In this document: positions 46,801 through 59,720 of the stretch, one piece after another | How the letters are laid out: every line of letters starts with the position of its first letter | Numbering within the stretch: position 1 is the stretch's first letter | DNA from: Ciona intestinalis | Taxonomy: Eukaryota; Chordata; Ascidiacea; Phlebobranchia; Cionidae | NCBI RefSeq assembly: GCF_000224145.3 | Contig: NC_020174.2 | Location: 248,001 to 312,000 of the forward strand | Direction of reading: 5' to 3' | DNA: 64,000 nt | The notes under the pieces: generated by a model | Database searches by the model: none | Told to the model about the DNA's origin: nothing | What the model saw: only the letters and a program-made list of their open reading frames with translations | Made by a program: the position numbers and the translations under genes

Positions 46801-49800
46801 TTTATCGATATCGCCAATTGTGTGTATTGAGAAAAGCTATTTTATCAATGCATATATGCGTGCGTTTACCCCGTTTGTGGGGTAGCAGTAACGTTTATCT
46901 TTTAGCAACGTAAATTGGTTTAACGGCACGCCACGTTAGTATTTGTTTACTTAAAACACACACACATATATATTACAGATGCATATACCAGTTTGATACG
47001 TAAGAAGTTATCTTATAGTCCAGAAGGTCTGGTCTTACAATTCCTTTATAAACATGTGCCTTATACTTACCACGTATGGTAGATAGCAGATAATGAATAT
47101 ACAACAAACGGCCATTGTTGTAATCGTCGCGTTTCGCGTTCGTCCCGTTCGCCGTTTTCTGTTTGTTTGTGATTGATGCTGTAACAATAAAAGGAAAAAT
47201 AAAATATGTCAAATATGTTTAAAAAATGACATTCTATTCTATATGGATGAGGTCCTTGTCAGGATTAAGGCCAGATTTGGCTCATTACCCCGACTACTTA
47301 TGTACGTATAGGTATAAATAAGTTTAAATTATTTATCCTCGAGTGGCAGAGCAACGACAGTCGTTATGACACGGGTGTTCTGTTTCATATTCCTTTGTTT
47401 AAATTTTGAACACAATTAACTATTGCGTCGCACCGCGGTTCTGTATAGTTTTTCTATTATTACGTCACAGCAAAGTCGCCCCCAACGCGAAGCCGCTGAA
47501 CTTTTAATGTGCACCAGTTTGTCGTACAAGCAATTATGTTGGTACAAATGCGGTTTTGTGACGTCACTGAGAGCTTTGTACGTCAAAATGAAATCTGCAT
47601 TGCGTCACAATGGCTTGTGTGTACAGAGAATTGATTTTGTTTCAAACAATGTTCCTAATTATGACGAATAATTGGAACTGTTTCAAAACAATGACACAAG
47701 TTTAAATAAAAATAAATGTTTGCAGTTTGGTTTTGCAAGCTCCATTTTATCTGCAGTGATCGGACGACCCAAGGACGTTTTAAATGCCAAGTATATTGTC
47801 CGTACGGTCACAGGAAATATTGGGAATTGTTGATTTTGATTCTACTTTGTCCCAGGAATCAGATTGGAACGGGTTGTGGGTTTAAACTTCGGTTTTGAGA
47901 AAAAAAACTTGTAAATCGTGCGCTTATGGCAATACTTCTCAATCTATTTAAACTCGCGTATTTTGTTTCATTTTATTTAAAGGCTTCGTAATCCCACTCC
48001 ATGAAAAACTACAGCGCAAGCGCCTTAAATTCGTGATTTCTTTAACTTTAATTACTTTGAATAGTAGGTAATGTCTATTTATTTATGGCGGGGGCGTCTA
48101 TTGAAAAGTGATTAGTAGGCTGAGGGTATTTATTATGTAAAGTACTATAAATAAAAAAAATAAAATAAACTGACCAACCTTTTTGTCGAAATTCATTCGA
48201 CATAATTTCAATTGAAACGTCACAGTACACGCTGCCATAAACAAGAGAGCGCAGAGAAATATCGAATGAACGACCAACGCGTATATTTGGTCGATGCGAT
48301 CGTCTGCAACAATATTTAAACATTAGTTTTGGGGCAATGAGCTAATTCTGACATAAATTCAAGGTTTCAAGCCGACCCTTGTCGTAGGGCTCGAGCCTAC
48401 ATATTAGAATAAGGTGTAACCAAAGAGAACGGTAACAAAATACGTTTTTGTTTTATTGGTTTAGACTTTATATGACGTCACAATTACCATTATTCGTATC
48501 AAGCAAGCACATCCTTCGTCCTCTGACCACGTGATACTCTCCAACACCAAATATGGGCAAGATGGTCGTACACAAAACGAAGCCACACGCAGCCGGGAGA
48601 AGGACTTTTAACATCTGGATCGTAAAATAGGGGGGTTGTAACATTTGATGTGGTGGCACCTTGGCAACTTGCCACGGGAAATCGACAGGCGCCAAGAGGA
48701 TCTTGTAAAACGGGTAATCGAAATTGGAAGTCGGGAAGGAACATATCGCGTTAAAAGATGGTTGTCAATTATAATGCGGGGTCGATGTTCTGATGATGTC
48801 GCTACCAGAAGAGATATATTTAAAAATCACAAAGACTATGTCAGGGGATCCAGTTTAGTCTTACATTATTTTTTGTTTAAAACCGATATTCTGGCGCAGC
48901 AGAATTTAAATCGTTCAATTATTCATCAAACACATTATGATAAAACGAACCAATTCCGGTACGAAACAATCGGATCTCATTACGTCACAATATAAAACAA
49001 TAACACACCGCGTGAGACGCCAATCCTTGCGATTTACAAGCAATGCTTCTATAAAAAGCGACGATAAATCGTCCAGGAAGAACCGACAAGTTTCTGCTTC
49101 GTTGCAACAAGTTTATGGAACAAATATAAAACTAAAGGAGTTTCGTGGGAGACGTGGAATGTTTGGAACCAGCGTGATCCTTGTGTTTCATATCGTGTGA
49201 ATTTGACCGAATATGAGGGAAACGATGGTGTATATATGTATGAGGTTTTACGCTTTAAAAATTGCTTGAATAAAATGAATGGTAATTATCAAGGTTATAT
49301 CATGTAGTTTGTTGTGTGTATGCTGATTTCACACACCAGTGGTTGTGTACGTTTATGTAAGGATACTTATTGGTTATTTCATGAAATATTCTTTATTTAC
49401 TACTAAATGGGACGGTAAAGTGAATGAAAAATTGACCATCCTACCCCGGCCAACTATATGTATGTCACCTCTGCCTTATAACATAACGAGCTCTTAACAA
49501 AGAACAACGAAAATCGCGACTTCTAGAAAATCCCGTTGTTCAAACACTTTGCTGCATTAGTGACGTCATAATGGTATGGCAAGTGACATTACAAAGCATT
49601 TACACGAAACAAACACCTGCGCCGTGGTAGCGACCGCAGAAATATCGCGGTTTGAGGAGAAAGAATGTCGAACCAACCAAAGGGTAAAATCGAACGAAAT
49701 TTTGGTAAAAAATCCGACCTGGCAATTATAAGCATATAATTATATTAATACCGAAAAACTTTAGCGACCTAATTTTTACTGTTTTATTATTTTAAACATC

Positions 49801-51903
49801 CTTTTGTAAGCGCACAATACGATGTAAAGCGATGTTTGTGGCGCCTAAAGTATTAAACTTTTTTTATTTCAATGTTTCGTCGCCAATCCGGAAACGAAAT
49901 ATTAAATAGCACTTAATCTAAACTGATTTAACTTTAAAATAACAAGGGTTTAATTTATATCGGCCATAAATTTAGCTGGAACTATAAATAGAATTAACCT
50001 CGTGTATATATAATGGCGGGTTTTCAATCTGGATGAATTAAAGCGATTGTCGCGTTGGGTCGTCTGTTACGTAGACAAACGCGAGTCATCAAAAGCGGCA
50101 CGAGACAATTATCAATTAGGGTACTTTATGACGTCACATACCGTCAATCCAAGATGGCTTCTGTACTTGAATGGTTGGTACAACGCGATGACGCGATCGA
50201 ACGCCATCAGTATTGTGATGAGCGGAGACACGAGAAGCAGAAACAAAGCCAAGAAACCCATGATCCTGCATGATACCATACCACCTGCCCAGTTGCAATC
50301 CGGCGTGGCGAATATTGGCATCAACAGCAAAAGAACCGCCTGTGACGTCATAGAATGATGTGTGAATAATGGTTAGGGTTTGTGGGGTAATAATACTTCG
50401 ATAAACCATAAATGAATGTAACTTCGCATGGCGGGGCAACTTCAGTTGTTATAACACGGGTGTTCTGTTTTATACACCTTGTGCTCGCTTTTAAGTTACC
50501 ACGTATGTAACTTTGCATGTGATCACAATGCAATTTAAATATGGGGTACTGTATTCTGACACACTATACGTTACTGCGAGTTATTGAAACGATTCGAACT
50601 CATGTTTCAACCAAAGCAAGAACCACACCCACGTGACTCGCATGCGCGCCTGTCAAGTTAATGAAAAATCGGTTCAAAAAGTCAAACCCCGAACCCTACT
50701 TTGCCCGAAACCAATAATTGATAGTAATTTCAATAAACATTACAATAACATAAGGTGCGCCCGTCCTGTGGTGGGTAAGGCCTATAACCAATACATCAAA
50801 CGCCCTTTATGCTTAACAAGTGTCTCTCAGCCTTTTTGCTGCAACCAAAATATATTTTAAAGAACTTGTTTCACATTTTACACAACTTTTTATAAGCTGC
50901 AACAAAATAATTTAACTTTTACAATAACATTCAAAAGGGTTAGTGAAGCACTGTAGTAGGCGACCCAACCAAATCAAATGGTTATCCAGTGGTTGAGAAG
51001 CATTTTTAGCTAAGGTTTCAAACTATGATGTATACGTTAATATGATGTGTATGTACTCGTATGAACTGTAGTTACCAGGAAAGGAAATTACAGCTCATTA
51101 GTTTGATTGACAGTTTTCTACAAAACGTAACATGATTAGCATGCATGGTTAAACATAAAAAAGCAAAAATACTGGGAAAACGCTAAAAAATACCCGCTAA
51201 ATTTTGATGGCAAAAATGTGAAAAACGACACAACAGTAATAGTAAGCTCTGCATAGTTTGTTTACACTATCAGTAAAGATTTGCTTTAATGTACCAACTC
51301 CGTACTAAATCTCAGGTCTCATGGCACTCACTGCCCCAAACCATAGCGTTACCATTCTATATGGAAGAGGTCCTACAGGGGGCTGTCATATAGCACAGGA
51401 CCTGAGATTTGGGGCAGAGTTGTCCTATTACCCCAACATTGTGTATGCATATTATATTCTATATGGGTGAGGTTCTACAGTGAGGCATGCCATGGGACCT
51501 GGGAATTAGGCCAAATTTGGCTCATTATCCAAACATTGTATATGTACATTCTATTCTATATGGGCGAGGTCCTACAGTAAGGCGCGCCACAGTGCCTGGG
51601 ATTTAGGTTAGATTTGATCTAATAACCCAATTATAACTTTACCTGTATTAAATCAGTGATGTTTAGAAACCTTATGCACAAATACACTGGGTTGCTTCGC
51701 CCTCTTACTGTCACAAGGGGAACTCTGAACAAAACGAACGAAGCCGCCAAGTTGAGTAGAATAGTAAGCGCCAGGAACAAAGCCAAAGTTGTGTTCAATA
51801 TATTCCATTTACATTGCCCAATATATGGGTTAGTGTTGTTTGGTAGGTGGGTGGTGAAGTTGAAGTTAGGGGTGGTGGGGTTATCCGGTATTCGTAACGA
51901 CAT
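43869..51903 (-). CDS. Class A G-protein-coupled receptor, prostanoid-like in part
   Basis: Exons 51903-51643, 50339-50142, 48614-48488, 48303-48179, 47178-47071, 46570-46427, 46042-45946, 45344-45193 and 44511-44209, phases in agreement; 504 residues. The outer N-terminus has N-glycosylation sites (NFT, NNT, NTT). TM1 NTTLALFLALTILLNLAAS; TM2 IRFLNITDLIQAVLLLLMP; TM3 with Cys (SCRIMGFLALFLLL) and MAFDRVIAL, a DRV form of the DRY motif; TM4 LPAACGFVLCTTILPIFGVG with ECL2 Cys (RMCLLD); TM5; TM6 CCIFIICYLPYV; TM7 LNPVVYVATN (NPxxY). A long Ser/Arg-rich tail follows. The TM4-ECL2 stretch recalls prostaglandin receptors, but TM7 lacks their Arg and DPW; ligand unknown. In the last exon, an N at 44220 sits where one frame stops (44209) and another open frame runs on to 43869 with about 115 acidic Ser/Thr-rich codons. 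A one-base assembly error is likely, giving a longer tail. Confidence 0.87.
45482..45536. repeat. 27-bp direct duplication
   Basis: ACGGTGGTTTTGTTTTAAT followed by TATAATTT occurs twice head to tail, in a GPCR intron. Confidence 0.85.
45770..45930 (+). repeat. SINE copy, GPCR intron
   Basis: GGTTCAAGGCTCGACGCTGC, TTGGGCACGAGATGTAG, TTGCCCCGCCATGTGAG and ATAAATAAGTTACATTGATT. The central body is deleted. Confidence 0.8.
46240..46378 (+). repeat. SINE tail and minisatellite-like remnant, GPCR intron
   Basis: CCATGCTTACTGTTGTGTGG, then CAAAGTTACATACGTGGTAT, AAACAGAACAGCCGTGTTAT and AACTGTTGTT, ending AAGTTACATTCATTCA. Confidence 0.6.
46615..46710 (+). repeat. 97-bp repeat single unit, GPCR intron
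   Basis: AATATGTACATTCTATTCTT, AGGTGAAACCCTACAGTGAG and GGACTGGAATTTAGGCCAG. Confidence 0.75.
47225..47400 (-). repeat. 97-bp repeat remnant followed by reverse SINE tail
   Basis: TTCTATTCTATATGGATGAG and CATTACCCCGAC, then CGAGTGGCAGAGCAACGACA and CACGGGTGTTCTGTTTCATA. Confidence 0.65.
50410..50530 (-). repeat. SINE tail (reverse), GPCR intron 1
   Basis: GCATGGCGGGGCAACTTCAG, ACGGGTGTTCTGTTTTATAC and CACGTATGTAACTTTGCATG. Confidence 0.75.
51350..51625 (+). repeat. 97-bp tandem repeat array, GPCR intron 1
   Basis: About 2.7 units: TTCTATATGG plus GAGGTCCTACAG at 51355, 51455 and 51552 (spacing 100 and 97). The array ends within 20 bases of the exon 1 donor at 51642. Confidence 0.9.
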
Positions 51904-54900
51904 TGTTAATATCTACGTTTATCTGTAAGGAAGGGAATACGTTATATTAATAAGTCTTAAAGTAAAAGGAAAAGTGCAGAATTAAGCATCTAATAGTAAA
52001 AAATACACACCATAGAAGTTTTAGCGACATGTCACTTATATGGGATATTATGTGCTAACGATATCCATCTTACCCAACAGTACTATATGCAACGCAAAAC
52101 AGCGGCAAACCAACATAATATTACTCATATATCGCTGTATTATTACTCTGTTAATATTTTCACCGCATTTATCAACAAAACGATAATTTAGTTTCAATCG
52201 AACATTTAACGTCAACAACGTTCGCTGCATTCGATTAAACGCAGCATTTGACGCGAAACCTTTTCGGGTTTTTCTCATCGTGCAAACCAGTGTTACACAG
52301 GTGGATGAAGTTACTTTATGCTGTAACTGTATACGTGCGGCAAAAGTCAACAAACCATAAACTTAAGTATATTGTACACAAGTTCAGTACAGAACAAGTT
52401 TACATGCGGTAAAAGCCGGCAGTTTTACCATGACCGTACACTATTATAATCATACCAACATTGTAATATGGCCGTCAAACTGCTGCATTTCTTTAAAACA
52501 ATCAAAAGCTAATTACCACATGCAGTAAACACCCGTACCGGCATATATTGAATGCAAATACGCTTGTTTTTATAACGCTACACTCTTACATTACGTTGCT
52601 TGTATGGCTTACAAATCCATTTCGTTACTGACACACGAATTTTTTGCTATTAAATTGAAACAATCTATGCTTATGGTTTGTATTCGACATTCATATATAA
52701 GATACTACGCCATGCAGCCAGGCTTGCATGCGATAATACCGCGATCATAATCGACGCGTTTTAACTCTCTCGTCTATACAGCAAACCGTCACATTATATT
52801 GAATGCAAATTCAAAACAAACTGTTAAATTCAAACTAAAACATAACAGAAACAGATCCTATGTTCGATGAAAGCGGCCATTTATATTCCCCATACAACAG
52901 TTGTTACTAAATCATTCTAAAACTTTTTCCACTCGCGTACCATCTACATTCCATACAAAGGCCTCATACAACTTGTTAATAACTACAGAACAGAGCACAA
53001 AAAACGTGATTTTTCATTTACTGTTAGCTTGTTTGTTTGTAAACTTTAAATTGCAAATTAAACGCAACAACTTGTTATAAGTTTTAAATGCAAAACAAAA
53101 ATATCCATCGAAAATCATTTAATAAACAGAATCGAATATACTGACATAACCCCACAGTTCCACATAATACTTTGAAGTCAACTTTCGCTTCAAACAACCA
53201 ACTTCTCTCTGCACTGCAGGGGCGAATATAATCAAAGCAATGTCTGCGCCAACATGGCTAAGTAAGAGCCGCGTTTTTCCCACGCCGCGTTTTGAACCGG
53301 TCGTGAAAAAGCCGACGGTTCAACCTTGACAGTGAGTTTAAAGTAACATTGAAAGTGATAACCGTATAATAATCGGCGTTTTACATATTTATACCAAATG
53401 TAAAACGCATTTATATTTCTGTGTTCCATTCTACACTGGTTAAGACCCTCTATACACTGTGACTGCTGGCATAAGATTTAAATCGTAGTTGGTCCACACA
53501 CAAAGTTAAGCTTACCCAAGTACAATCATCATATCCATCAACACAGTGTATCAACCCCCCTTATACACCAGCCATGTTATATAGCAATGTTTAATCGTAA
53601 TCACCGCGTATTCAACACCATCGATAAACTGAAGAACCTCTTTCAACAAGATTCGATCTTTGGAACTCACCCAACTCAGGTCGTCTGATTCTCACACATT
53701 TTAAATGCGCCGTCTGGACTATATACGACCTCCCATCTACTTGGACCTTATAATTGCATTACCACAAACCCGAAGCTGTAAAAGCTCTCTATATAGCAGA
53801 AAATAATAAAAGTAAATTTGTTTTGGGAATTTGGTTCAAAAAAACGCTAAAATATTGGCTTGTTTATAATTTTACCCCAAAACGACAGCTACACGACGAA
53901 GCAAACAGGGTAGTTTACGAATGTTTTTAGAAAAATCGCTTAAAATGTGGGGATAATTTTAAAGTTAAATAAATAAAAATTTACGAAAATTAACATTTTC
54001 GTTCTAATTTGGGCTCAAACTAAAACTACTAAAGCAAACAGAATATTTTTTGAGTGAATTTACAAAAATCGCTTAAAACTTTTAAACAATTCATTATTTA
54101 AATAAACAAAGCGCAAATAACCGATTTATTCTAATTTCTGTCCGAAATAACCATCCACACGTCACGAGAGAGGCTGTACCGTTGAGTTGGAATATTGTTA
54201 GAAATTTTACACAACCGCAACTTGGGATGGATTCGTCTCCTTGCGATGATTCACTTCTTGTACAAACTTCACTCGTTTGTCTGCTTCTAAATTAGAAACT
54301 GGATTCCAGATTTCTGACTTTAGCTCTTATAGTGACGCAACAGAAGAAAGCTTTTATTCCGTCATTGAAGTCACTGTGACGTAACAGACCTGGGAAATTC
54401 GGCACAGATGTCGCTGATAAAGCGTCGAAGATAAACATGTTTTCGGAAATCGTTTTGTTTTATGGAACTCTAGAATCACCGACAATGCTGGAACAATCAC
54501 ATAACATAAAGTATTATGCATCTCTTCGAAAACGATGGCGGAGATCAAATTAATTAAAACAACGACGAGAAGGGAATTAGCGGCAAAACGACAATCGTTA
54601 ACAACACGTTTCAGGTAAAACTACCGAAGAAAATCATTAAATAAAAGCGCGGCTGCTGAGTTTAAAAACTGTTCTAAACAAACCGACCTCAAAGCTGGAA
54701 AACATTATGTCTGAAAATCTCAAGTTCGAGACTTGAACACAAAGTTGTATTGGTCAGACTGCGTATACTCGGAAACAGTTGGTATTTCCCATGCGAATAG
54801 TGGGCCATGGAACAACGTTCTATTCGTGTAAAGCAAATTTGCCAATTGTGGCTTGTCTCAATACACGTCTACAGAAGCCCTGTTGCTACAAACTCTTGAA

Positions 54901-55659
54901 CCTTATGGTCACAACTGAACAGAAACATCATTTGCACGCATATCTAGTTATTGGGCTGAACACAGGATACCGATGTCTCTGTTTGTCAATTCAATTTCGG
55001 TGTTTTAGCCGCAAACTGCGCGATGCTATTTCGGGCGCAAGCTTATGAATTTAAAGGGACAAGGGATTTTTTGGGGTGTCAGTCACTCTTTATATACGCT
55101 ACAGGGAAACCTTAATTAAGCAAAAAGTGAAATAAAAGCTCGACTGCAATCTTAACTTTATGAATGTACAGCAATTAAATACGCACACATGCTTTTACCA
55201 CACGGCCTGCTGAAGATATTTTTAGTAGGCCATGCTTATATACAACGACTGTACTTATTCCAGCAACTGAAAACTATAGTAACTTATTTTATCGCTTTTG
55301 AATTGCCGAAATACCAATACTTTTAAATCTGTTACAATCCTATTTTATTATAAAGTAAAAATATAACTAACTACTAAATCTAAACTACAATTCATATAAT
55401 TCTGCAACCATTATGACGTAACGTAAGACCATTGTTTTGTTCCACGGCTGGCATTGTTTTAACAATCGTTACATTATTCGCTCATACAGAAGCTTGCCTT
55501 ACAATCCGGAAACGTTTGTCGTTTGCTTCCTTTCGTCCTTAATTAACCGAAGCATTTATTGCAGCAGATGTTGTGTTACCTTTGCAAGGTGTAGCTGTAG
55601 GGTGCCTCAACCCAAACCAACGCTTGTACCTATGTTTCATCATTATATTCGAAAAGGAT

Positions 55660-55900
55660 GTAACTTATTTATCCTCACATGGCGGGCAAACACATTCGTT
55701 ATAACAAGGGTGTTCTGTTTCATACGCATCGGCCCCACTTATACGAGTTACGACGCATGTAACTTGGTGGGTGATTGTTTTTCTGTATTGCTGATAATTT
55801 AGACAACCCATTAGTAACCACTGGGTTGAAGTAATTGCCGTTAAGTGTCTTGCACAAGCACACATATGCCTATCAGTGGTAGCAGCGGCGGTCTGTTTTA
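55660..55900 (-). repeat. SINE copy (reverse)
   Basis: ATCCTCACATGGCGGGC (tail), GTTCTGTTTCATACGCATCG, CTGATAATTTAGACAACCC, TTAGTAACCACTGGGTTG and GCCTATCAGTGGTAGCAGC. The two overlapping ORFs here are SINE translation. Confidence 0.85.
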
Positions 55901-56723
55901 TTATAAGCTAAAGTCGAGCGCTGTAAACTAAAGTCAGGTTTAAGGGTTATGTCGTACTAGGCCAAGGCTTTGGATTTATGCCAAAGGTGTCTTCTTACTC
56001 ACAACACGTAAATTCGATACAAATTATGCGAACTTGCAAAAATTAAAAAGCTGTTATATAACTTTATTTGAATAACAGAAATTTACTTATCGATTACAAA
56101 AACCTAACAATATTTACAATCATACATACGTGTATTTTATTCTATGTTTCTGCATTCATTCATACACACACGTCTAAGTGTTACTAATATAACTCAAACT
56201 GATCTTCCGTCATAAAAATAAACCTTTAGATTTAACGAAAAACAAACATTACCGCACAACTGCTGTGTATGCCCACATACACTGTAACTGTTTACACCAG
56301 ATTTCACCGTTTTATAAGAATGGCGCAAGCGTCATATGCTCTTATTTACTGCCTGGCTACTTAGCATGTGGTGTAGCCCACGCTTCTACATACGCGCGTG
56401 GCGAAATGCAATAAGATATTGCGGAAATCAGTTTCACGTGAGCTTTTGTTTTCTCCTTATGAGAGGCCAAAGCATATTTAGTGCAACCCATGTTTTGCTG
56501 CAACGTAACAATAGAGTACTGATGCAACAGTGGATGAAGAATTAGGGGCTTGTGACGTCATAAACGTTGCAACAATCTCATGATCTCAGGTAAATAAATC
56601 ACAGAAATCGAGACTAATGTGCAATAGAGGAACATGTATTACACAACGCCCTTAGTTCTAAACCGTTTCCACTCGAGTATAATTTTCGCACATTTCACAC
56701 AGACACCATACATACGATCATCA

Positions 56724-56804
56724 TATAGTGGAGTGGGGTAAGATGGGACAAGTTTATCCCTTTTCGATCGGCAACCGTATCCCGTCTTACCCCACAGCAC
56801 TATA
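56724..56804. mobile_element. Minimal MITE, 81 bp
   Basis: TATAGTGGAGTGGGGTAAGA at the left and the reverse of TATAGTGCTGTGGGGTAAGA at the right, with GATGGG/GACGGG next. Little is left between the two inverted ends, so it is a clean view of the family termini. Confidence 0.85.
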
Positions 56805-56942
56805 TGTTTGTTTTTATTCATTACCGCTATTATTATGGACCAGGATATTATATTTACATGTTATTTAATACAAACAGTACTGTGTGCGTTGGTGTTCGAA
56901 ACTAATGACTCATCCGGGTGATATATGTTAATTAAATTTGAA

Positions 56943-57114
56943 TATAGTATACACTGTGGGGTAAGATGGACACAATATCCCATATTGCCCGATCGTGTTT
57001 ATAACAATTAACAACACTATTTTAGAATCGTTGGAACACGGTTACTTAATTTGAAAATAATCTTTGCTTTCCAAATGGGAACATGGACCATCTTGCCCCA
57101 ACCTACCATTTTAT
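56943..57114. mobile_element. MITE of the same family, 172 bp
   Basis: TATAGTATACACTGTGGGG and TAAGATGGACAC at the left; GACCATCTTGCCCCAACCTA at the right. Internal sequence GATCGTGTTTATAACAATTA, ACAACACTATTTTAG matches 23185-23235. Confidence 0.75.
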
Positions 57115-58019
57115 AAACCAATCAGATACAATTAAAGCGCTTCGGTTGTAAAAATGCAGAAGAAGGAATATACAGGCACTGCAAATATCAGAAAATAAAA
57201 TTATAAAAACAAAGTAACCGTTTCGCAACTCTGTCTTGTTTCGAAGTCTTTTTGTTACATTTGTTTTTTAGAAAGTGATTTTTATAGAATACTGTTTTTC
57301 GTTGAGTCATTCTAACTCCCACCTGGAGATGCTGGTCACAATAACCGGCATAGTTCGTAAACAAGTCACATTGTGACCTGTGTGTGGCATCCTGTTTATC
57401 ATATTAGGCGATAAAATTAAAAGTTGGAACAATTTTTCAATGACCAGGTCAAATAGAATGCACTTTCTCTTTACAGTCGACAAAATAACCTAAAATAGAC
57501 CTAAATATTATATTAATAGAAGCTATCGCTGTTGTTTTGGTTTGCAGTGGTTTACTTTTGAGATTGCTGCTAACCTAACTCAGTGTGATTTTCATGCTTT
57601 TGTTATACGACAATAACTAATTTATAGAATATACTGGTAACTCAGATTCGCAGAATTTATTCAGCTATTTCCAAACTGGGATATTTCCAGCTTTTAACAG
57701 AAATTCGCTTTAGGTATCTTCCGGAAATTATTGATGCTATCCTGGGATAAATTAATTGCAGGTTTAACTGTGAAGGGCAATTGCCAATTTGATTAACAAC
57801 GATAGCATCTGGATTGCTACGTGCATTATTCATTGCACGTGTCAAGTAGTGTATTGGTAATCTTCTAAAAATAGTAAAATACACAAAAAATCAGGGTCAA
57901 CTGTTGGGGTAAATGGATTTTATCGCAAACACAAAAACTTTTTGAAAAATAGGAGAAAGGAGTTTTTGGATTACTGTAGTTAAATGTTGTCACGTATTTT
58001 TGATCTGTTTGTATAACGG

Positions 58020-58205
58020 ATTCATCTTTGCGTGGCGGGAAACGATTGTCCCTGTGACACGGGAGTTCTGTTTTACAAAACAAATGGTAGCTTTTTAGTT
58101 ACCCCTTATTTAACTTTATGTGGGATAATTTGGTGTACCGCTGGTAGCAGCGTCGAGCCTCGAACCCTTCCCCTCTTCACTGGAGCGGGCATGATTACCA
58201 GACGC
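58020..58205 (-). repeat. SINE fragment (reverse), upstream of ECI1
   Basis: GCGTGGCGGGAAACGATTGT, ACACGGGAGTTCTGTTTTAC and GGTAGCAGCGTCGAGCCTCG; the middle is deleted. Confidence 0.75.
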
Positions 58206-58439
58206 CGAAGCGGTCGGACTTCTGATCTTATACTAAGAATATTTCTTTAAATAATGATAAAATCTTTGTAGTTTGCTGAGAATAATTGTTGGATTTTTGT
58301 TCTTTTATTTGAACTTTTTTCAATATACCCGCCGTCCTCCTATCCGATTTAGTCATTTATGATTTTGTCGCCAGGGCAGCAAGTTCCCGTTTTAAAACTT
58401 TCGATCTTTATAAATTTGGTGTCGATTTTTTATTGCAAA

Positions 58440-59273
58440 ATGTTGTCAAGGGCATGTTTCAGGCAGTTTTCCGCTTCAATTCGACGAATGTCGAGTACAA
58501 ATATCGTGGAAACCAACATTGATAGCGGAACTGGCTTCGCAACCGTAACTTTATCGCAACCACCAGTAAACAGTTTGGATAAAAATTTACTTACTGCAAT
58601 TACGGACAGATTTAAAAAACTTAGCGATGATTCTTCGGTTACTGGGGCCATTTTAACTTCCAAATTCGATGGTAAAGTATTTTCTGCTGGCTTAAATATC
58701 GTTGATATGTTCCAAAAGTCGGACGACCATCTCGGCGAGTTTTGGGGTATGGTGCAGGAGTGGTATCTTACTATACAAGGGTTTCCTAAACCCTTGGTAT
58801 CCGCCATTAATGGGCACGCACCTACCGGCGGTTGTGCAATGGCTTTAATGTCAGATTACCGTGTGATGGTTGAAGGGAAAACAATTGGATTAAATGAGAC
58901 ATTGTTGGGGATTGTTGCCCCTTTTTTCTTCGCTGATTTAATGATTGCTGCTGTTGGTAGAAGACATGCTGAATTTGCACTAAATAATGGCTACCTGTAC
59001 ACCTCAGATGAGGCATTAAAGATTGGCTTAGTTGATGAAGTTGTAAACCTTGACCAAGTTGTTCCAACTGCATTGAAAATTCTTACTAAGATGACCAAAA
59101 CACCTCAACCCGCTTACCAAGTTTGTAAGAATTTCCTTCGTAAAGAAACAATGGACACATTGCGCAATGATCGAGCTGGTGACATTGCTCATTTTGTTGG
59201 TTTTGTTCAACAACCTAACGTTCAAAAAGCGATTGGAGGTTATTTGCAAGCTTTGAAACAAAGGAAGAAATAA
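58440..59273 (+). CDS. ECI1: Enoyl-CoA delta isomerase 1, mitochondrial
   Basis: Intronless, 277 residues. The ATG at 58440 is preferred to the in-frame ATG at 58359 because it opens an Arg-rich, acid-free mitochondrial presequence (MLSRACFRQFSASIRRMSS) and has an AAA context. Crotonase fold: SQPPVNSLDKNLL, FSAGLNIVDMF (oxyanion-hole region), INGHAPTGGCAMALMSDYRV and LNETLLGIVAPFF, where Glu153 is the expected catalytic base. The C-terminal helix carries DIAHFVGFVQQPNVQKAI. Reaction: shifts 3-cis or 3-trans enoyl-CoA double bonds to 2-trans for beta-oxidation of unsaturated fatty acids in the matrix. Same strand as two further intronless genes. AATAAA at 59403-59408 is a likely poly(A) signal. 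Confidence 0.95.
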   Translation: MLSRACFRQFSASIRRMSSTNIVETNIDSGTGFATVTLSQPPVNSLDKNLLTAITDRFKKLSDDSSVTGAILTSKFDGKVFSAGLNIVDMFQKSDDHLGEFWGMVQEWYLTIQGFPKPLVSAINGHAPTGGCAMALMSDYRVMVEGKTIGLNETLLGIVAPFFFADLMIAAVGRRHAEFALNNGYLYTSDEALKIGLVDEVVNLDQVVPTALKILTKMTKTPQPAYQVCKNFLRKETMDTLRNDRAGDIAHFVGFVQQPNVQKAIGGYLQALKQRKK

Positions 59274-59402
59274 TCCAAACACAAGCTACATTAAACAAAG
59301 TTCTTTAAATTGCAATTAATTTTGTGTTCAATTGAAATGAACATGTTGGTATGGTTCGTTGTTACAATCATGTAGTCATGTTGTGTGAGTGTGATGGCTT
59401 TA

Positions 59403-59408
59403 AATAAA
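59403..59408 (+). promoter_or_regulatory. Candidate poly(A) signal of ECI1
   Basis: AATAAA 130 bases after the ECI1 stop codon, in the spacer before CMTR1. Confidence 0.5.
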
Positions 59409-59720
59409 CAATTAAAGGGTCAATACAATACATGTTTAAAAGAAATAAATTTACATTGCATATTTAGAGTTTAGCTGATGTACAAATACATAAAATGAGC
59501 CTTTGTGTAGGTGCTAGTGAAGAAACACATAAGCTGTAATGCTGTATACCTCTATCAAAACTTTAGCATTATCGGAACTATATTCCAAACATGTTGCCTG
59601 TATCGTTACAGAAGGTTCTTTTCTATCACTTATGATCTACATATTTCATAATTGTTTAAAACCCATAATAATATTGAATGATTTTATTTTGTTGATGTTT
59701 CTTTGATTCTAATTTTGTTT

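Larger units (their letters stand above)
51904..58439. other. 6.5-kb stretch without a recognisable gene
   Basis: Short ORFs only, none with splice signals joining into a conserved protein. It contains a reverse SINE (55660-55900), two MITEs (56724-56804, 56943-57114), a reverse SINE piece (58020-58200) and a MITE end at 52065-52090. The minus-strand part next to 51904 should hold the promoter of the GPCR; the right end that of ECI1. Confidence 0.5.

Noticed and set aside
50134-50439. Two other frames across GPCR exon 2
   Set aside because: The frame with SCRIMGFLALFLLL and MAFDRV carries TM2-TM3 and joins in phase; the others are shadows.
54354-56545. ORFs of 60-120 residues in the gene-poor stretch
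   Set aside because: No conserved pattern, no matching splice partners, and the longest (55437-55802) runs through a SINE.
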